Origin: Ascidiaceihabitans sp023955215
GTDB lineage: Bacteria > Pseudomonadota > Alphaproteobacteria > Rhodobacterales > Rhodobacteraceae
Direction of reading: 5' to 3'
NCBI GenBank assembly: GCA_943788345.1
Contig: CALSPX010000009.1
Location: 62,001-126,000 of the forward strand
DNA: 64,000 bases
Positions within the stretch are counted from its first letter, which is position 1. Each line of letters starts with the position of its first letter. The position numbers were made by a program, and so were the translations under genes. Positions 1 to 8,944 of this stretch are shown here, piece after piece. The notes below the pieces were generated by a model. That model was not told where the DNA came from. It searched no databases and saw nothing but the letters and a program-made list of their open reading frames with translations.

Positions 1-1817
1 TGTGGTTCTGGCTGGTGTCATTGCCGTGCTGGCCAGCCAAGTGATCCTTGTTATCAGCGGCGAGGTGCAATGGCGTTTCTTTAATGCGCCTGAACGTGGT
101 TCCGTCACCGGTAACTTTGCGATGGCTGAGGGTGCAACACGTGAAGACACTCTTGAAATGATGCGCGAAATGCAACGCGCCACCAACGCGCTGGCGGCAA
201 AACGCGAGGCAGAAACTGGCGTTAACCCTGTCGATTTTGTCATGGCCGAAGTGGGTGGCAATGCGGGGCGCGGCCTTGCAGGTGCAGAAAGCAAAGACGG
301 TGATCTGCTTGGTGCGATTTCAATCGAGTTAATAGACGCCGATTTGCGCAAAGGGTATTCCAGCTTTGCCTTTGTGTCTGAATTGCAGGACATGGTGGCG
401 AACCACCCGCTTGTTGAAACGGTCAGTTTCCGTTCATGGCGCTCAGGCCCAGGTGGGGACGGGATGTCGGTTCAGTTCTTCGGCGCAGACACAGATGTTT
501 TAAAGGCGGCCAGTCAGGACTTGCAAAAGGCTTTGGCTATCTACCCAGAGGTCAGCGCGGTTCAAGACAATTTGGCCTATGACAAAGAGGAACTGATTTT
601 GGACCTCACGGCCCAAGGTCAGGCGCTTGGCTTTACCATCGACACATTAGGGCGTGCTTTGCGCAATCGCCTGAATGGTATTGAGGCGGCGACATTCCCT
701 GATGGGGCCCGCAGCGCCAGCATCCGTGTCGAAGTGCCCAGCAGCGAATTGACCGCAGATTTCATGGAGCGGATGCAGATGCGTGCGCCAAGTGGCATTT
801 ACGTTCCCTTGGCTGATTTGGTCAGCGTTGAACGCCGTACTGGCTTTAGCACCGTACGCCGCGAAAACGGGGTACGTTTGATTTCTGTGACGGGTGATGT
901 GTCAGAGGATGATCCAGCCCGCGCCACCGAAATCAACCGCGCCTTGGAAGAAGAGATTTTGCCAAATATCGCGTCCACCCGTCAGATCGAATGGCGGATG
1001 ACGGGCCTAAGTGAACAGGAAAGCACGTTCTTGAATGATGCCATGACGGGGCTGATCTTGTGTCTGACCGGTATTTATCTGGTGCTGTCGTGGGTCTTTG
1101 GCAGTTGGACGCGGCCAATGGTGGTTATGGCGATCATCCCGTTTGGATTGATCGGAACAATCTACGGTCACGCTGCATGGGGTGTTCCCCTTAGCATGTT
1201 TACGGTTGTTGGTTTGCTGGGGATGACAGGTATCATCATCAACGACTCAATCGTTCTGGTGACATCCATTGACGAATACGCCGAAGACCGCGGGTTGGTT
1301 CCCTCGATCATCGACGGTGCATCAGATCGTTTGCGCCCTGTGATGCTGACAACATTGACCACCGTTCTAGGTATGTCGCCCCTGCTATATGAGGGGTCAC
1401 AACAAGCGCAGTTTTTGATGCCAACCGTGATCACGCTGGTTTATGGCCTTGGGTTTGGAATGCTGCTTGGTGCTGCTGGTTGTACCCGCGCTGATCGCTG
1501 CCCAACACGATGTCTCACGCCACATCACCGCGATGCGTCGTGGTGTGAGTGCACGCGCCAGTGGTGTCGCATGGGGGCTTCGCGCCCTATGGGTCGCGAT
1601 CTTTGCGTGGGGTGGGGCAACATTGGGCTACGCGATCTGGTTCAAACAATTGCCAGAACAGATCACAAACGCATTTCCGATGGCGGCCAACATGTCGCCA
1701 ATGACGGGGGCGTTGGGCCTGTTCATAATGGGCAGCGCGGCACTGGTTCTCACGACCTACATCATCCTTGCACTGGGCTTTCAGATCGGCGCATTGCGCA
1801 GACGCCGCGCGGCTTAA
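1..1817 (+). pseudogene. RND-family efflux transporter, C-terminal half, frameshifted
   Basis: This is the second half of an inner-membrane RND exporter; the 5' part lies left of the window. A membrane segment at the start is followed by a periplasmic domain of about 320 residues, then a membrane block that includes the conserved stretch GIIINDSIVLV followed by DRLRPVMLTTLTTVLGMSPL. At 1466-1472 the frame breaks: one extra T at 1467/1468 turns CTG-GTG into CTT-GGT. Removing it joins YGLGFGMLL directly to VLLVVPALIAAQHD, and the frame then runs to TAA at 1815-1817. After this last canonical segment come two further hydrophobic segments (about 1585-1650 and 1705-1790), more than the usual RND topology. 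The family is certain; substrate is unknown. As sequenced it is broken, but I think the indel is more likely an error than a real mutation. Confidence 0.85.
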
Positions 1818-2617
1818 CCGGCGCTACAACCGCGGATATCGATGGCGTGGTTTGACCCCAAAATGGTGATGCGCACGTCAGAGCGGTTCACCGAAAACGC
1901 GGTGCCCGAGGAATGGAACATCTGTGAAACGGCAACCAACTGATCACCTTTGCGGGTGGTCACAGGTTCGCTGACCCAAATGGTGTCTTGGCCTGCTTCA
2001 ATAACCGTCTCTTCACGGCCACCAGCGGATGGAACAGTCACACGTGCCTCAATCTGCATGCCGTCATCAGTTGGGGTTAGACGACAAGTTGCGGATTTCA
2101 CACCAGCTTCTGATGCGGAAAATGGGGCAGAGGCTAAAGCAGATGCAATTTCCGGAGTAGGAAAGGTGCCCGCTTCCTCCAGCTTTGCGTCAAATTTCAA
2201 AGTGTAGGGCGCACAAATGTCTGAACAGATGCCAATATCCATACGACCTTTTAAGCGGATGGGTTGGCCATCGCGCTTGGGGGCGATGTGTAGGGGAATG
2301 ACCAACTGCTCTTTATATCCGATCGAGCGGACACCACCGTCATAGATAACTTTGGGCTGCGGCCATGTGATCTGCATTTGACCGATGTTGCGCGCACCTT
2401 TCCAGCTGAACAATGGGGGGATGCCAGAATCACCTGGGGCACGCCAATAGGTCTTCCACCCATCCTCCAACGACAGCTTGATCGCTGCGACGCGGCGGCC
2501 GTCTGACAGTTCCCACCCTTGAAGAACCTCAACTGAAACAGGGGCAGGGTCACTTGCGTAAGCAGGCATTGCCATAAGGAAGGATAGGGCCACAGCAGAT
2601 ATTGAAGTTTTGATCAT
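1814..2617 (-). CDS. DsbD N-terminal-like (thiol:disulfide interchange) periplasmic protein
   Basis: This 267-residue protein has a signal peptide ending near AMPAYA (residue 21) and resembles the periplasmic alpha domain of DsbD alone, without the membrane and thioredoxin domains. The pair C131 and C135 in GICSDICAPY fits a reactive cysteine pair of this family, which carries electrons to periplasmic thiol proteins. Its stop codon interlocks with that of the convergent RND gene: TTAA at 1814-1817 serves both. The start ATG at 2615-2617 is followed by a typical basic and hydrophobic leader. The redox partner is not visible here; function is inferred from the fold. Confidence 0.75.
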   Translation of the reverse strand: MIKTSISAVALSFLMAMPAYASDPAPVSVEVLQGWELSDGRRVAAIKLSLEDGWKTYWRAPGDSGIPPLFSWKGARNIGQMQITWPQPKVIYDGGVRSIGYKEQLVIPLHIAPKRDGQPIRLKGRMDIGICSDICAPYTLKFDAKLEEAGTFPTPEIASALASAPFSASEAGVKSATCRLTPTDDGMQIEARVTVPSAGGREETVIEAGQDTIWVSEPVTTRKGDQLVAVSQMFHSSGTAFSVNRSDVRITILGSNHAIDIRGCSAG

Positions 2618-2768
2618 AGCTCATAAATGGGGGCCGCTGGGCGAAAAGCCAAGTCACGATGGGGTTAGCTATGTTTCGCTGCTGCTCAAGTTCTCGTGTT
2701 TATGGCACTTGCGCCACAGTATACGAACGGCGCAGAGTAGATCTAAGAACAGAAAGCTGGAGAGACGC

Positions 2769-3350
2769 GTGACCACGAACCCAATTGAAATGTCAGGGCA
2801 ATTGGCCGGCAAGATTTTGATTGCCATGCCCGGCATGGGCGATCCGCGGTTTGACCAATCGGTGATTTATCTTTGCGCCCACTCTGACGAAGGGGCGATG
2901 GGGCTTATCGTCAATAAACCCGCAGAGGGTGTGGTTTTGGGTGATGTACTGGGTCAATTAGATATCGAGGTGAACCCTAAAGTTCAGAAAATGCGGGTTC
3001 ATGTGGGCGGTCCTGTCGAAACTGCGCGGGGATTCGTATTGCACACCCGTGATTTCCAATCTGACCTTCACAGTCTGAATGTGGACGAAGACTTTGCCAT
3101 GACCGGTACGATGGATGTGCTTGAGGCGATGGGGCAAGCCAAAGGGCCAATGCGCTCGCAGCTGATGCTGGGATATTCCGGATGGGGCGCAGGTCAGTTG
3201 GAAGAAGAGATTCGCCAAAATGGCTGGCTGATCTGTGAAGCATCGCCTGAGTTGGTGTTTGAAATGGATGACGATGACAAATGGTCAAAAGCATTGGCCA
3301 GCATCGGTGTTAGCCCTTTGACGCTTTCTGCATCTGCGGGCCGTGCCTAA
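2769..3350 (+). CDS. yqgE: YqgE/AlgH family protein
   Basis: This is a 193-residue cytosolic protein of the YqgE/AlgH (UPF0301) family, recognisable from GKILIAMPGMGDPRFDQSVI, then the MGLIVNKP motif, and LGYSGWGAGQLEEEI near the C-terminus. The molecular role of the family is not settled. I chose GTG at 2769 because GGAGAG lies four bases upstream; the open frame extends further left but that part has no family similarity. ATG at 2790 is an alternative. It lies tail to tail with the Sua5 gene, with a one-base gap between the two stops. Confidence 0.9.
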   Translation: MTTNPIEMSGQLAGKILIAMPGMGDPRFDQSVIYLCAHSDEGAMGLIVNKPAEGVVLGDVLGQLDIEVNPKVQKMRVHVGGPVETARGFVLHTRDFQSDLHSLNVDEDFAMTGTMDVLEAMGQAKGPMRSQLMLGYSGWGAGQLEEEIRQNGWLICEASPELVFEMDDDDKWSKALASIGVSPLTLSASAGRA

Positions 3351-3351
3351 T

Positions 3352-4293
3352 TCAACGCGGCGCTGCGGCCCGACGTAAACGATCATTTATCGCGCGGCCC
3401 AAACCCGTTTGAGGGATAGGTGCAATCGCAATTGGTTTTCCGATTTTGTCCAATTGATGCAGGTGATCAAACAAGTTGGCTGCGGCCTCAATCAGGTCGG
3501 CATTTTCTGATAGGTTAAGATCACACTGCATTGGGCCAAAGCCTAAGAACAGTTCACCGCTCATAGCGCTGGATACGTTTAACCGCACCGCCTCGCTTGG
3601 CGCGTAATGGGATTCCATCTGGCCGGGGGCAGTGATTGTTTTTGGGGTCTCTTGTGGCAAACCAACGCTTAGCGTCTTTTCAATCGCCTCAACCGCAACG
3701 CCGCCGTGTCGCAGCAAAGCAACATCGGGCGTTAGGCCCAGAATTGTACTTTCCAACCCAACTGCACAGGCACCGTCATCCAATACGGCGGCGATTTTAC
3801 CAGACAAACCGTCAAAGACATGTTGCGCAGTTGTTGGACTAATGCGGCCCGACGGATTAGCCGATGGCGCAGCGATTGGTGCATTTGCCAATTCCAATAG
3901 GCGCTGGGCGGTCGGGTGGTTTGGGACGCGTATCGCCAATGTGTCCAAGCCAGCGGTCACCAAGGACGACAAACCATGCCCTTCGCGCAGCGGCAGCACC
4001 ATCGTCAACGCGCCCGGCCAAAATGGATCTGCCAACAGTTGGGCCGTCTCGTTCCACATCACATATTTCTGGGCACTGGCAACATCAGGCACATGGACGA
4101 TCAGCGGATTAAAGTTGGGCCGCCCTTTGGCTGCGTAGACACTTGCGACAGCTTTTCCGTTTCGCGCATCAGCACCCAACCCGTAAACGGTCTCGGTTGG
4201 AAAGGCGACCAAATCACCATTTTGTAACAAGCCAGCAGCGCGCGCCAAATCGGCGTCATTTGCATGAAGGTGCAGTGTTTGCATCGTGCTCAT
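3352..4293 (-). CDS. sua5: L-threonylcarbamoyladenylate synthase (Sua5/YrdC/YwlC)
   Basis: The enzyme makes threonylcarbamoyl-AMP from threonine, bicarbonate and ATP for the t6A37 modification of ANN-decoding tRNAs. The 313-residue protein is the long Sua5 type: the YrdC domain (residues about 10-200) has the PTETVYGLGA motif and the substrate-binding KGRPNFNPL (K56, R58), and the Sua5 C-terminal domain begins after the linker APGQMESHYAP. ATG at 4291-4293 gives a full-length product. It is transcribed away from the acyl-CoA dehydrogenase gene, with a 186-base intergenic region between. Confidence 0.93.
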   Translation of the reverse strand: MSTMQTLHLHANDADLARAAGLLQNGDLVAFPTETVYGLGADARNGKAVASVYAAKGRPNFNPLIVHVPDVASAQKYVMWNETAQLLADPFWPGALTMVLPLREGHGLSSLVTAGLDTLAIRVPNHPTAQRLLELANAPIAAPSANPSGRISPTTAQHVFDGLSGKIAAVLDDGACAVGLESTILGLTPDVALLRHGGVAVEAIEKTLSVGLPQETPKTITAPGQMESHYAPSEAVRLNVSSAMSGELFLGFGPMQCDLNLSENADLIEAAANLFDHLHQLDKIGKPIAIAPIPQTGLGRAINDRLRRAAAPR

Positions 4294-4429
4294 ATTGCCC
4301 CCTACGTGACGCGGCGTTTTGATTGCCTGTTTTGGTGATGCACCTCATGGTGCGTTTAAACCAGTCCAATACAAGGCCATCCGCTGCTTGCCAAGCTGGG
4401 CAATTTGCGAAGCCTTGTGCACCGACGCA

Positions 4430-4451
4430 ATACCGACGTTATACCGACGTT
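4430..4451. repeat. Tandem 11-bp direct repeat
   Basis: The unit ATACCGACGTT occurs twice in perfect tandem, preceded by a degraded third copy (ACCGACGCA at 4421-4429). It sits in the leader just upstream of the acyl-CoA dehydrogenase start. It may be a regulator site or simply slippage; no known operator was recognised. Confidence 0.7.
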
Positions 4452-4479
4452 AAACAGATGCCGATTTTATGAGGTTCAG

Positions 4480-6198
4480 ATGCCATACCGCGCCCCCCTT
4501 GATGAATATAACTTTCTTTTTGACCACGTCGTTGGATTGGACAAAGTCCGCCAAACGGATCGGTTTGAGGATGCGAGTGATGACCTGACCCGTGCCATTC
4601 TGACTGAAGCTGGAAAACTCTGTGAAGAGGTCATGGCACCCCTTCAGCGGGCTGGTGACATGACCCCATCTTACCTAGAAAACGGTGTGGTTCGCACGGC
4701 AGATGGATACGCCGATGGATTTAAGGCCATTGCCGAAGGCGGATGGATTGGCATGTCCGCAAACCCTGAGTTTGGCGGCATGGGTCTGCCCATGACGGTG
4801 ACCACTGCAGTCAATGAAATGATGTCTGCAGCTTGTCTATCCTTGCAGCTTGCCCCTTTGATGTCACAGGGTCAGATCGAGGCGCTTGAGCACCACGCAT
4901 CTGACGCAATCAAAGATATCTATTTGCCCAAACTGATATCGGGCGAATGGACAGGAACTATGAACCTGACCGAACCTCAGGCCGGGTCCGATGTAGGGGC
5001 GTTAAGTTCCAAGGCCGAAGAGAATGGTGACGGCACCTACCGCGTAAGTGGCCAGAAAATATACATTTCTTGGGGCGATAATGATTTCGCTAGCAATATT
5101 TGCCATCTTGTTTTGGCCCGTTTGCCCGGCGCGCCTGCAGGGACCAAAGGTATCAGCCTTTTCCTTGTTCCTAAATATTTGCCGGACGAAAACGGTGAAG
5201 CTGGGGTTGCCAATTCACTGAAAGTTGTGAGCCTAGAGCACAAGATGGGTCTGCATGGATCGCCTACTTGCGTGATGCAATATGACGAGGCCAAGGGCTG
5301 GTTGGTGGGGCCAGAGGGTGGTGGCATGGCGGCCATGTTTACCATGATGAACAACGCGCGTCTGGGTGTGGGATGCCAAGGGATTGGCGCAGGCGAGGGT
5401 GCCTATCAACACGCACTGGCCTACGCACTGGATCGCAAACAAGGTCGCACACCTGTTGAGGGTGGCAGTGGCACAATCGTGGATCACGCCGACGTGCGCC
5501 GCATGTTGCTCAGCATGAAAGCCGACCTATTCGCATCCCGCGCCATCGCTTTGTCCTGCGCCGTAGCCATCGACATGGGCACCGCCACGGGCGAGGCCGA
5601 ATGGAAAGCCCGCGCCGCATTCCTTACCCCCATCTCCAAAGCCTTCGGCACCGACGTCGGTATCGAAGTTTCCAACACCGCCTTACAGGTCCACGGCGGC
5701 ATGGGTGTGATCGAAGAAACGGGGGCGGCACAGTACTCTCGTGATGTACGTGTCACTGCAATTTATGAAGGTACCAATGGTATCCAAGCGATGGATTTAG
5801 TCGCCCGTAAAATGATGGATGGCGGCGAAGTCGCGAATGGTCTGATCGATGAGATTGAGGCGCACGCTGAGGCAGCACGCGATCGTTTCCCCAACATGGC
5901 GGACGATGTTTGGCAGGCCTGTGAAAGCCTACGCGAAGCAACGGATTGGCTTACCTCGGAGACTGATTTGAATCAAAGATTTGCAGGTGCGGTTCCATAT
6001 CTTCGTGCCTTTGCGCGCATCCTAGGCGGACATATGCATTTGGCTGCGGCCTTGGCTGACAGTAAGGGCGGAAAACGTGAAAAGTTGGCGCGGTTCTATA
6101 CCAAACGCCTGATGCCAGAATACGTTGGATTGTTGGCACATGCCCAGTCTGGCGCTGATGATCTGTATGCGATCACGGTCGAAGAATTGGCATCCTGA
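4480..6198 (+). CDS. Large acyl-CoA dehydrogenase (FadE/DmdC type)
   Basis: This FAD enzyme oxidises an acyl-CoA to the enoyl-CoA. It is 572 residues, the size of the long ACAD subfamily that includes 3-methylmercaptopropionyl-CoA dehydrogenase (DmdC). Visible marks are MNLTEPQAGSDVGAL, a middle domain with SLEHKMGLHGSPT, and YEGTNGIQ, in which E430 is the expected catalytic base. The ATG at 4480 was chosen over an upstream in-frame ATG because GAGG precedes it by five bases and the family begins MPYRAP. Its TGA overlaps the ATG of the next gene (TGATG at 6196-6200), so the two are translationally coupled. The substrate cannot be read from sequence; without dmdA or dmdB nearby a DMSP role is only a possibility. 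Confidence 0.88.
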   Translation: MPYRAPLDEYNFLFDHVVGLDKVRQTDRFEDASDDLTRAILTEAGKLCEEVMAPLQRAGDMTPSYLENGVVRTADGYADGFKAIAEGGWIGMSANPEFGGMGLPMTVTTAVNEMMSAACLSLQLAPLMSQGQIEALEHHASDAIKDIYLPKLISGEWTGTMNLTEPQAGSDVGALSSKAEENGDGTYRVSGQKIYISWGDNDFASNICHLVLARLPGAPAGTKGISLFLVPKYLPDENGEAGVANSLKVVSLEHKMGLHGSPTCVMQYDEAKGWLVGPEGGGMAAMFTMMNNARLGVGCQGIGAGEGAYQHALAYALDRKQGRTPVEGGSGTIVDHADVRRMLLSMKADLFASRAIALSCAVAIDMGTATGEAEWKARAAFLTPISKAFGTDVGIEVSNTALQVHGGMGVIEETGAAQYSRDVRVTAIYEGTNGIQAMDLVARKMMDGGEVANGLIDEIEAHAEAARDRFPNMADDVWQACESLREATDWLTSETDLNQRFAGAVPYLRAFARILGGHMHLAAALADSKGGKREKLARFYTKRLMPEYVGLLAHAQSGADDLYAITVEELAS

Positions 6199-7244
6199 TG
6201 GGTGATATCGCGCCTAAAGGTCTGAACTACCCATGGGAAACGCCACCTGAACATGGTGTTCCGATTGAAGTCGCTGAAGGGGTCCTTTGGTTCCGCCTTC
6301 CGTTGCCGATGAAGTTGGATCACGTCAATGTCTATGCATTGGATGAGGGCGACAGCTGGACGGTTATCGACACCGGTTTTGCATCAAAGAAGTGCAAGGC
6401 GATCTGGCAGGGAATGATGGATGGCCCATTGGGCGGCAAGCCGATCAGTCGTGTGGTTGTGACCCACCACCATCCGGATCACATTGGTTTGGCCGGTTGG
6501 TTGAAAAGCGACTTTGGAGCTGAACTGGTTACAACGCGAACAGCATGGCTGACTGCGCGAATGCTAACTTTGGACGTTCAGGAGGTCCCAAACGCTGAGA
6601 CATTGGCGTTTTATAAGCTGTCTGGGATGGATGCGGAATTATACGCTAAACGTGCAACTGAACGCCCCTTCAATTTTGCCGATATCGTTGCACCGATTCC
6701 TTTGGGATACACACGCATCCAAGAAGGTGAGCAGATCAAAATGGGTGGCCGCACGTGGGACATTCATATGGGGAATGGCCATGCGCCAGAGCACGCAACC
6801 TTCTGGAGCCAAGATGACAATCTGGTCCTCGCAGGCGATCAAATCCTGTCCTCAATCAGCCCGAACGTTGGCGTCTATGCAACGGAACCAATGGCCGACC
6901 CCATTGGTGAATGGTTAGAGGCCTGTGAACGCCTCAATCTTTTGGTGCGCGATGATCACTTGGTGTTGGGTGGCCATAAATTGCCGTTCACAGGTTTGCC
7001 GCAGCGTATGCGTCAGTTGATTGAAAATCACCACAGTGCTCTGAAAAGGTTGGAAAAACACATCGAAACGCCAAAATCAGCGTCAGAATGTTTCTCTTGT
7101 TTGTTCAAAAGACCGATAGGTGAGGGCGAATATGGGCTCGCACTGGTTGAGTCTGTCGCGCATTTATCGCACCTATATCAAACAGGCCTTGCGACGCGTG
7201 AACTGCGTAGCGATGGCGCGTGGGTGTACCAAAGCAAAGGATAA
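6198..7244 (+). CDS. MBL-fold metallo-hydrolase
   Basis: This is a 348-residue metallo-beta-lactamase-fold hydrolase. The metal-binding HxHxDH motif is H90-H92-D94-H95 in THHHPDHIG; further ligands are expected in NGHAPEH, LVLAGDQIL and GGHKLPF. Members of this fold hydrolyse thioesters, lactones and similar bonds; coupling to an acyl-CoA dehydrogenase suggests a thioesterase or another step in the same acyl degradation, which is inference. The start overlaps the preceding stop by one base, and the next gene begins three bases after its stop. Confidence 0.9.
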   Translation: MGDIAPKGLNYPWETPPEHGVPIEVAEGVLWFRLPLPMKLDHVNVYALDEGDSWTVIDTGFASKKCKAIWQGMMDGPLGGKPISRVVVTHHHPDHIGLAGWLKSDFGAELVTTRTAWLTARMLTLDVQEVPNAETLAFYKLSGMDAELYAKRATERPFNFADIVAPIPLGYTRIQEGEQIKMGGRTWDIHMGNGHAPEHATFWSQDDNLVLAGDQILSSISPNVGVYATEPMADPIGEWLEACERLNLLVRDDHLVLGGHKLPFTGLPQRMRQLIENHHSALKRLEKHIETPKSASECFSCLFKRPIGEGEYGLALVESVAHLSHLYQTGLATRELRSDGAWVYQSKG

Positions 7245-7247
7245 AGC

Positions 7248-7730
7248 ATGGGCGATCAGGTTAAGACAGCAGCAGAAGCCGTAGAAGCAGACGCGCTGCC
7301 ACGTGTTCACGAAGTGCATGCAGATCCCGCGACGCCTAATGCTGGCAACAATGCTGTCCCAAGTGGCGTCGCCAAGACACCGGTGCAAAAGAAAAGCCAA
7401 GCGCAATGGGCCTATGAGCGCCTGATCATCTACCTCAAGAACTTTGAAGAGCAGCTTGATAACGAACACGAGGCCGCGATGGGGTTTGCGGGTGGCGAAG
7501 CGGGTGTTCTCAAAATTGAAGGTATGGGCTATTATGATCCTGATATCGTGACGTTTTATGGAACCGACCCTGCGGGTGGTCGCACGCAGTTGGTGCAACA
7601 TGTCACGCAGTTGAATGTGATGTTACGGGCAGTTCCTAAGGATGTTGAAAAGGCAGAACCCAACAGAATCGGCTTTCGTTTGGCCCAAGATTTGGACGAC
7701 GACCATGAACAGCCCGTTGAAGATGTGTGA
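7248..7730 (+). CDS. DUF6173-like conserved protein
   Basis: This 160-residue soluble protein has a low-complexity N-terminus (residues 1-50) and a compact domain with AYERLIIYLKNFEEQLDNEH, a central MGYYDPDIVTF and a C-terminal RIGFRL. I place it in DUF6173, a family common in Rhodobacteraceae, from memory of the pattern. No catalytic motif is apparent. It starts three bases after the MBL gene and is likely cotranscribed with it and the dehydrogenase. Confidence 0.6.
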   Translation: MGDQVKTAAEAVEADALPRVHEVHADPATPNAGNNAVPSGVAKTPVQKKSQAQWAYERLIIYLKNFEEQLDNEHEAAMGFAGGEAGVLKIEGMGYYDPDIVTFYGTDPAGGRTQLVQHVTQLNVMLRAVPKDVEKAEPNRIGFRLAQDLDDDHEQPVEDV

Positions 7731-7840
7731 ACAATTCACAGAATGTTTCTGGCCTGCGCCGCTTTGACGTGGTGACAGCGCGCGTCAGTTGATATAACCA
7801 GCACGAAATTATTGCGACCAATTCGACCAAGGAGAGACAC

Positions 7841-7975
7841 ATGGCTGAGCATAAACACGGCGAAATGAATTCAGAGACTCAAAAAAGCGACTATGATGCG
7901 TTCATCAAATTTGGAACATGGTCCATCGTGGCTGTGATCGGAATTTTGGTATTTATGGCGATTTTTGCACGTTAA
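7841..7975 (+). CDS. aa3-type cytochrome c oxidase subunit IV
   Basis: This is a 44-residue protein with a polar N-terminus (MAEHKHGEMNSETQKSDY) and a single membrane helix ending at the C-terminus (WSIVAVIGILVFMAIFA). This is the layout of the small bacterial subunit IV of aa3 oxidase (Pfam CoxIV family). GGAGAG seven bases upstream supports the ATG. The catalytic oxidase genes are not in this window, which is usual for this subunit. Confidence 0.85.
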   Translation: MAEHKHGEMNSETQKSDYDAFIKFGTWSIVAVIGILVFMAIFAR

Positions 7976-8003
7976 TTTGAATTAGTTGTTTAGGGTTTCG
8001 GGG

Positions 8004-8603
8004 ATGCGGATTTTAGCAGGTTTAATAGTCGTTGCGTTTTTGGCGGCATGCTCATCTCAGCCCCCTAGTGCCCAAGCGACTGATGAAATCATTGCGCAAA
8101 CTGCGTATCGCGAGGCAGGCCCTGCAACGCTAACGTTGATCACAATGATCAACAATGGTTCGCAAGCTGGCGCACATACTGCCTTGATGATCAATGGATC
8201 TCAGCGCGTTATATTCGACCCTGCCGGATCGTTTCGAAATGAAAAAGTGCCGCGCCGCGACGACGTGTTGTACGGTATTCGCCCCGCGGTCTTGGCTGCT
8301 TACAAAGGGGCGCATGCACGCACCGAGTATCACATCGTGCTGCAAACTGTTGAAGTGAAACCTGAGGTGGCGGAACAAGCGATCCGTCTGGCCATAGCCC
8401 GCGGCAGCGTTGGTGATGCGCAATGCGCGGCTTCTACCATTGCTTTGTTAAGGCAACTTGATGGTTTCTCGCAGATGTCGAGCACCTTGTTCCCCAAACG
8501 TTTGATGAACAATTTTGCGACGCTTCCAGGCGTTCAGACCGAGAAATATTACGAAGATGACGAAGGTACGATCCTTGATGGCATCGCCAAGGTTCAACTT
8601 TAA
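8004..8603 (+). CDS. Putative lipoprotein, conserved, unknown function
   Basis: This is a 199-residue predicted lipoprotein: the leader MRILAGLIVVAFLAAC has a clear LAAC lipobox. The mature part has HTALMINGSQRVIFDPAGSFR and later a cysteine in AQCAASTIALL. A histidine followed further on by a conserved cysteine recalls circularly permuted NlpC/P60 (papain-like) proteins, but this is only inference. ATG at 8004 is preferred over an upstream TTG because it places the signal peptide at the N-terminus. It stands alone between coxIV and the convergent azlD. Confidence 0.65.
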   Translation: MRILAGLIVVAFLAACSSQPPSAQATDEIIAQTAYREAGPATLTLITMINNGSQAGAHTALMINGSQRVIFDPAGSFRNEKVPRRDDVLYGIRPAVLAAYKGAHARTEYHIVLQTVEVKPEVAEQAIRLAIARGSVGDAQCAASTIALLRQLDGFSQMSSTLFPKRLMNNFATLPGVQTEKYYEDDEGTILDGIAKVQL

Positions 8604-8617
8604 TCTAACGTCTTTCC

Positions 8618-8944
8618 TTAACCGAATAAGTACAATCCAAGCCCTAGTGTGATAGCACCTGTGCAAATCGCAACGATGACGTTGCGGGTCCATGCGCCAA
8701 CGCTGAAGGTTACGATTGCAGCAATCAAGCGAACAGGTTCAGGACCGGTATTTGCTTCGTTGGACAACGCAACCATTGGTGCGATTAGTGCGGGGATAAT
8801 AGCGACAGCTGTATAGCGCAGGTATCTAAGTGCCCATGCCGGCAGTGGGCGATCCCCAACCAACCCCAAGAACGAAAAGCGCAACATGAAGCTGCCGATT
8901 CCCAAGGCGAAAATGATAAACCATAGGCTGCTTTTGTCGATCAT
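8618..8944 (-). CDS. azlD: AzlD family branched-chain amino acid transport protein
   Basis: This is a 108-residue membrane protein with about four helices, the small partner of AzlC in branched-chain amino acid export. The start ATG (8942-8944) overlaps the azlC TGA (8941-8943), the usual azlC-azlD coupling. The open frame extends 10 codons upstream into azlC, but the overlap start is the likely one. Confidence 0.88.
   Translation of the reverse strand: MIDKSSLWFIIFALGIGSFMLRFSFLGLVGDRPLPAWALRYLRYTAVAIIPALIAPMVALSNEANTGPEPVRLIAAIVTFSVGAWTRNVIVAICTGAITLGLGLYLFG

Noticed and set aside
4480..6198. Assigning the dehydrogenase as DmdC of DMSP degradation
   Set aside because: It belongs to that size class, but no dmdA, dmdB or dmdD lies nearby and sequence alone does not fix the substrate.
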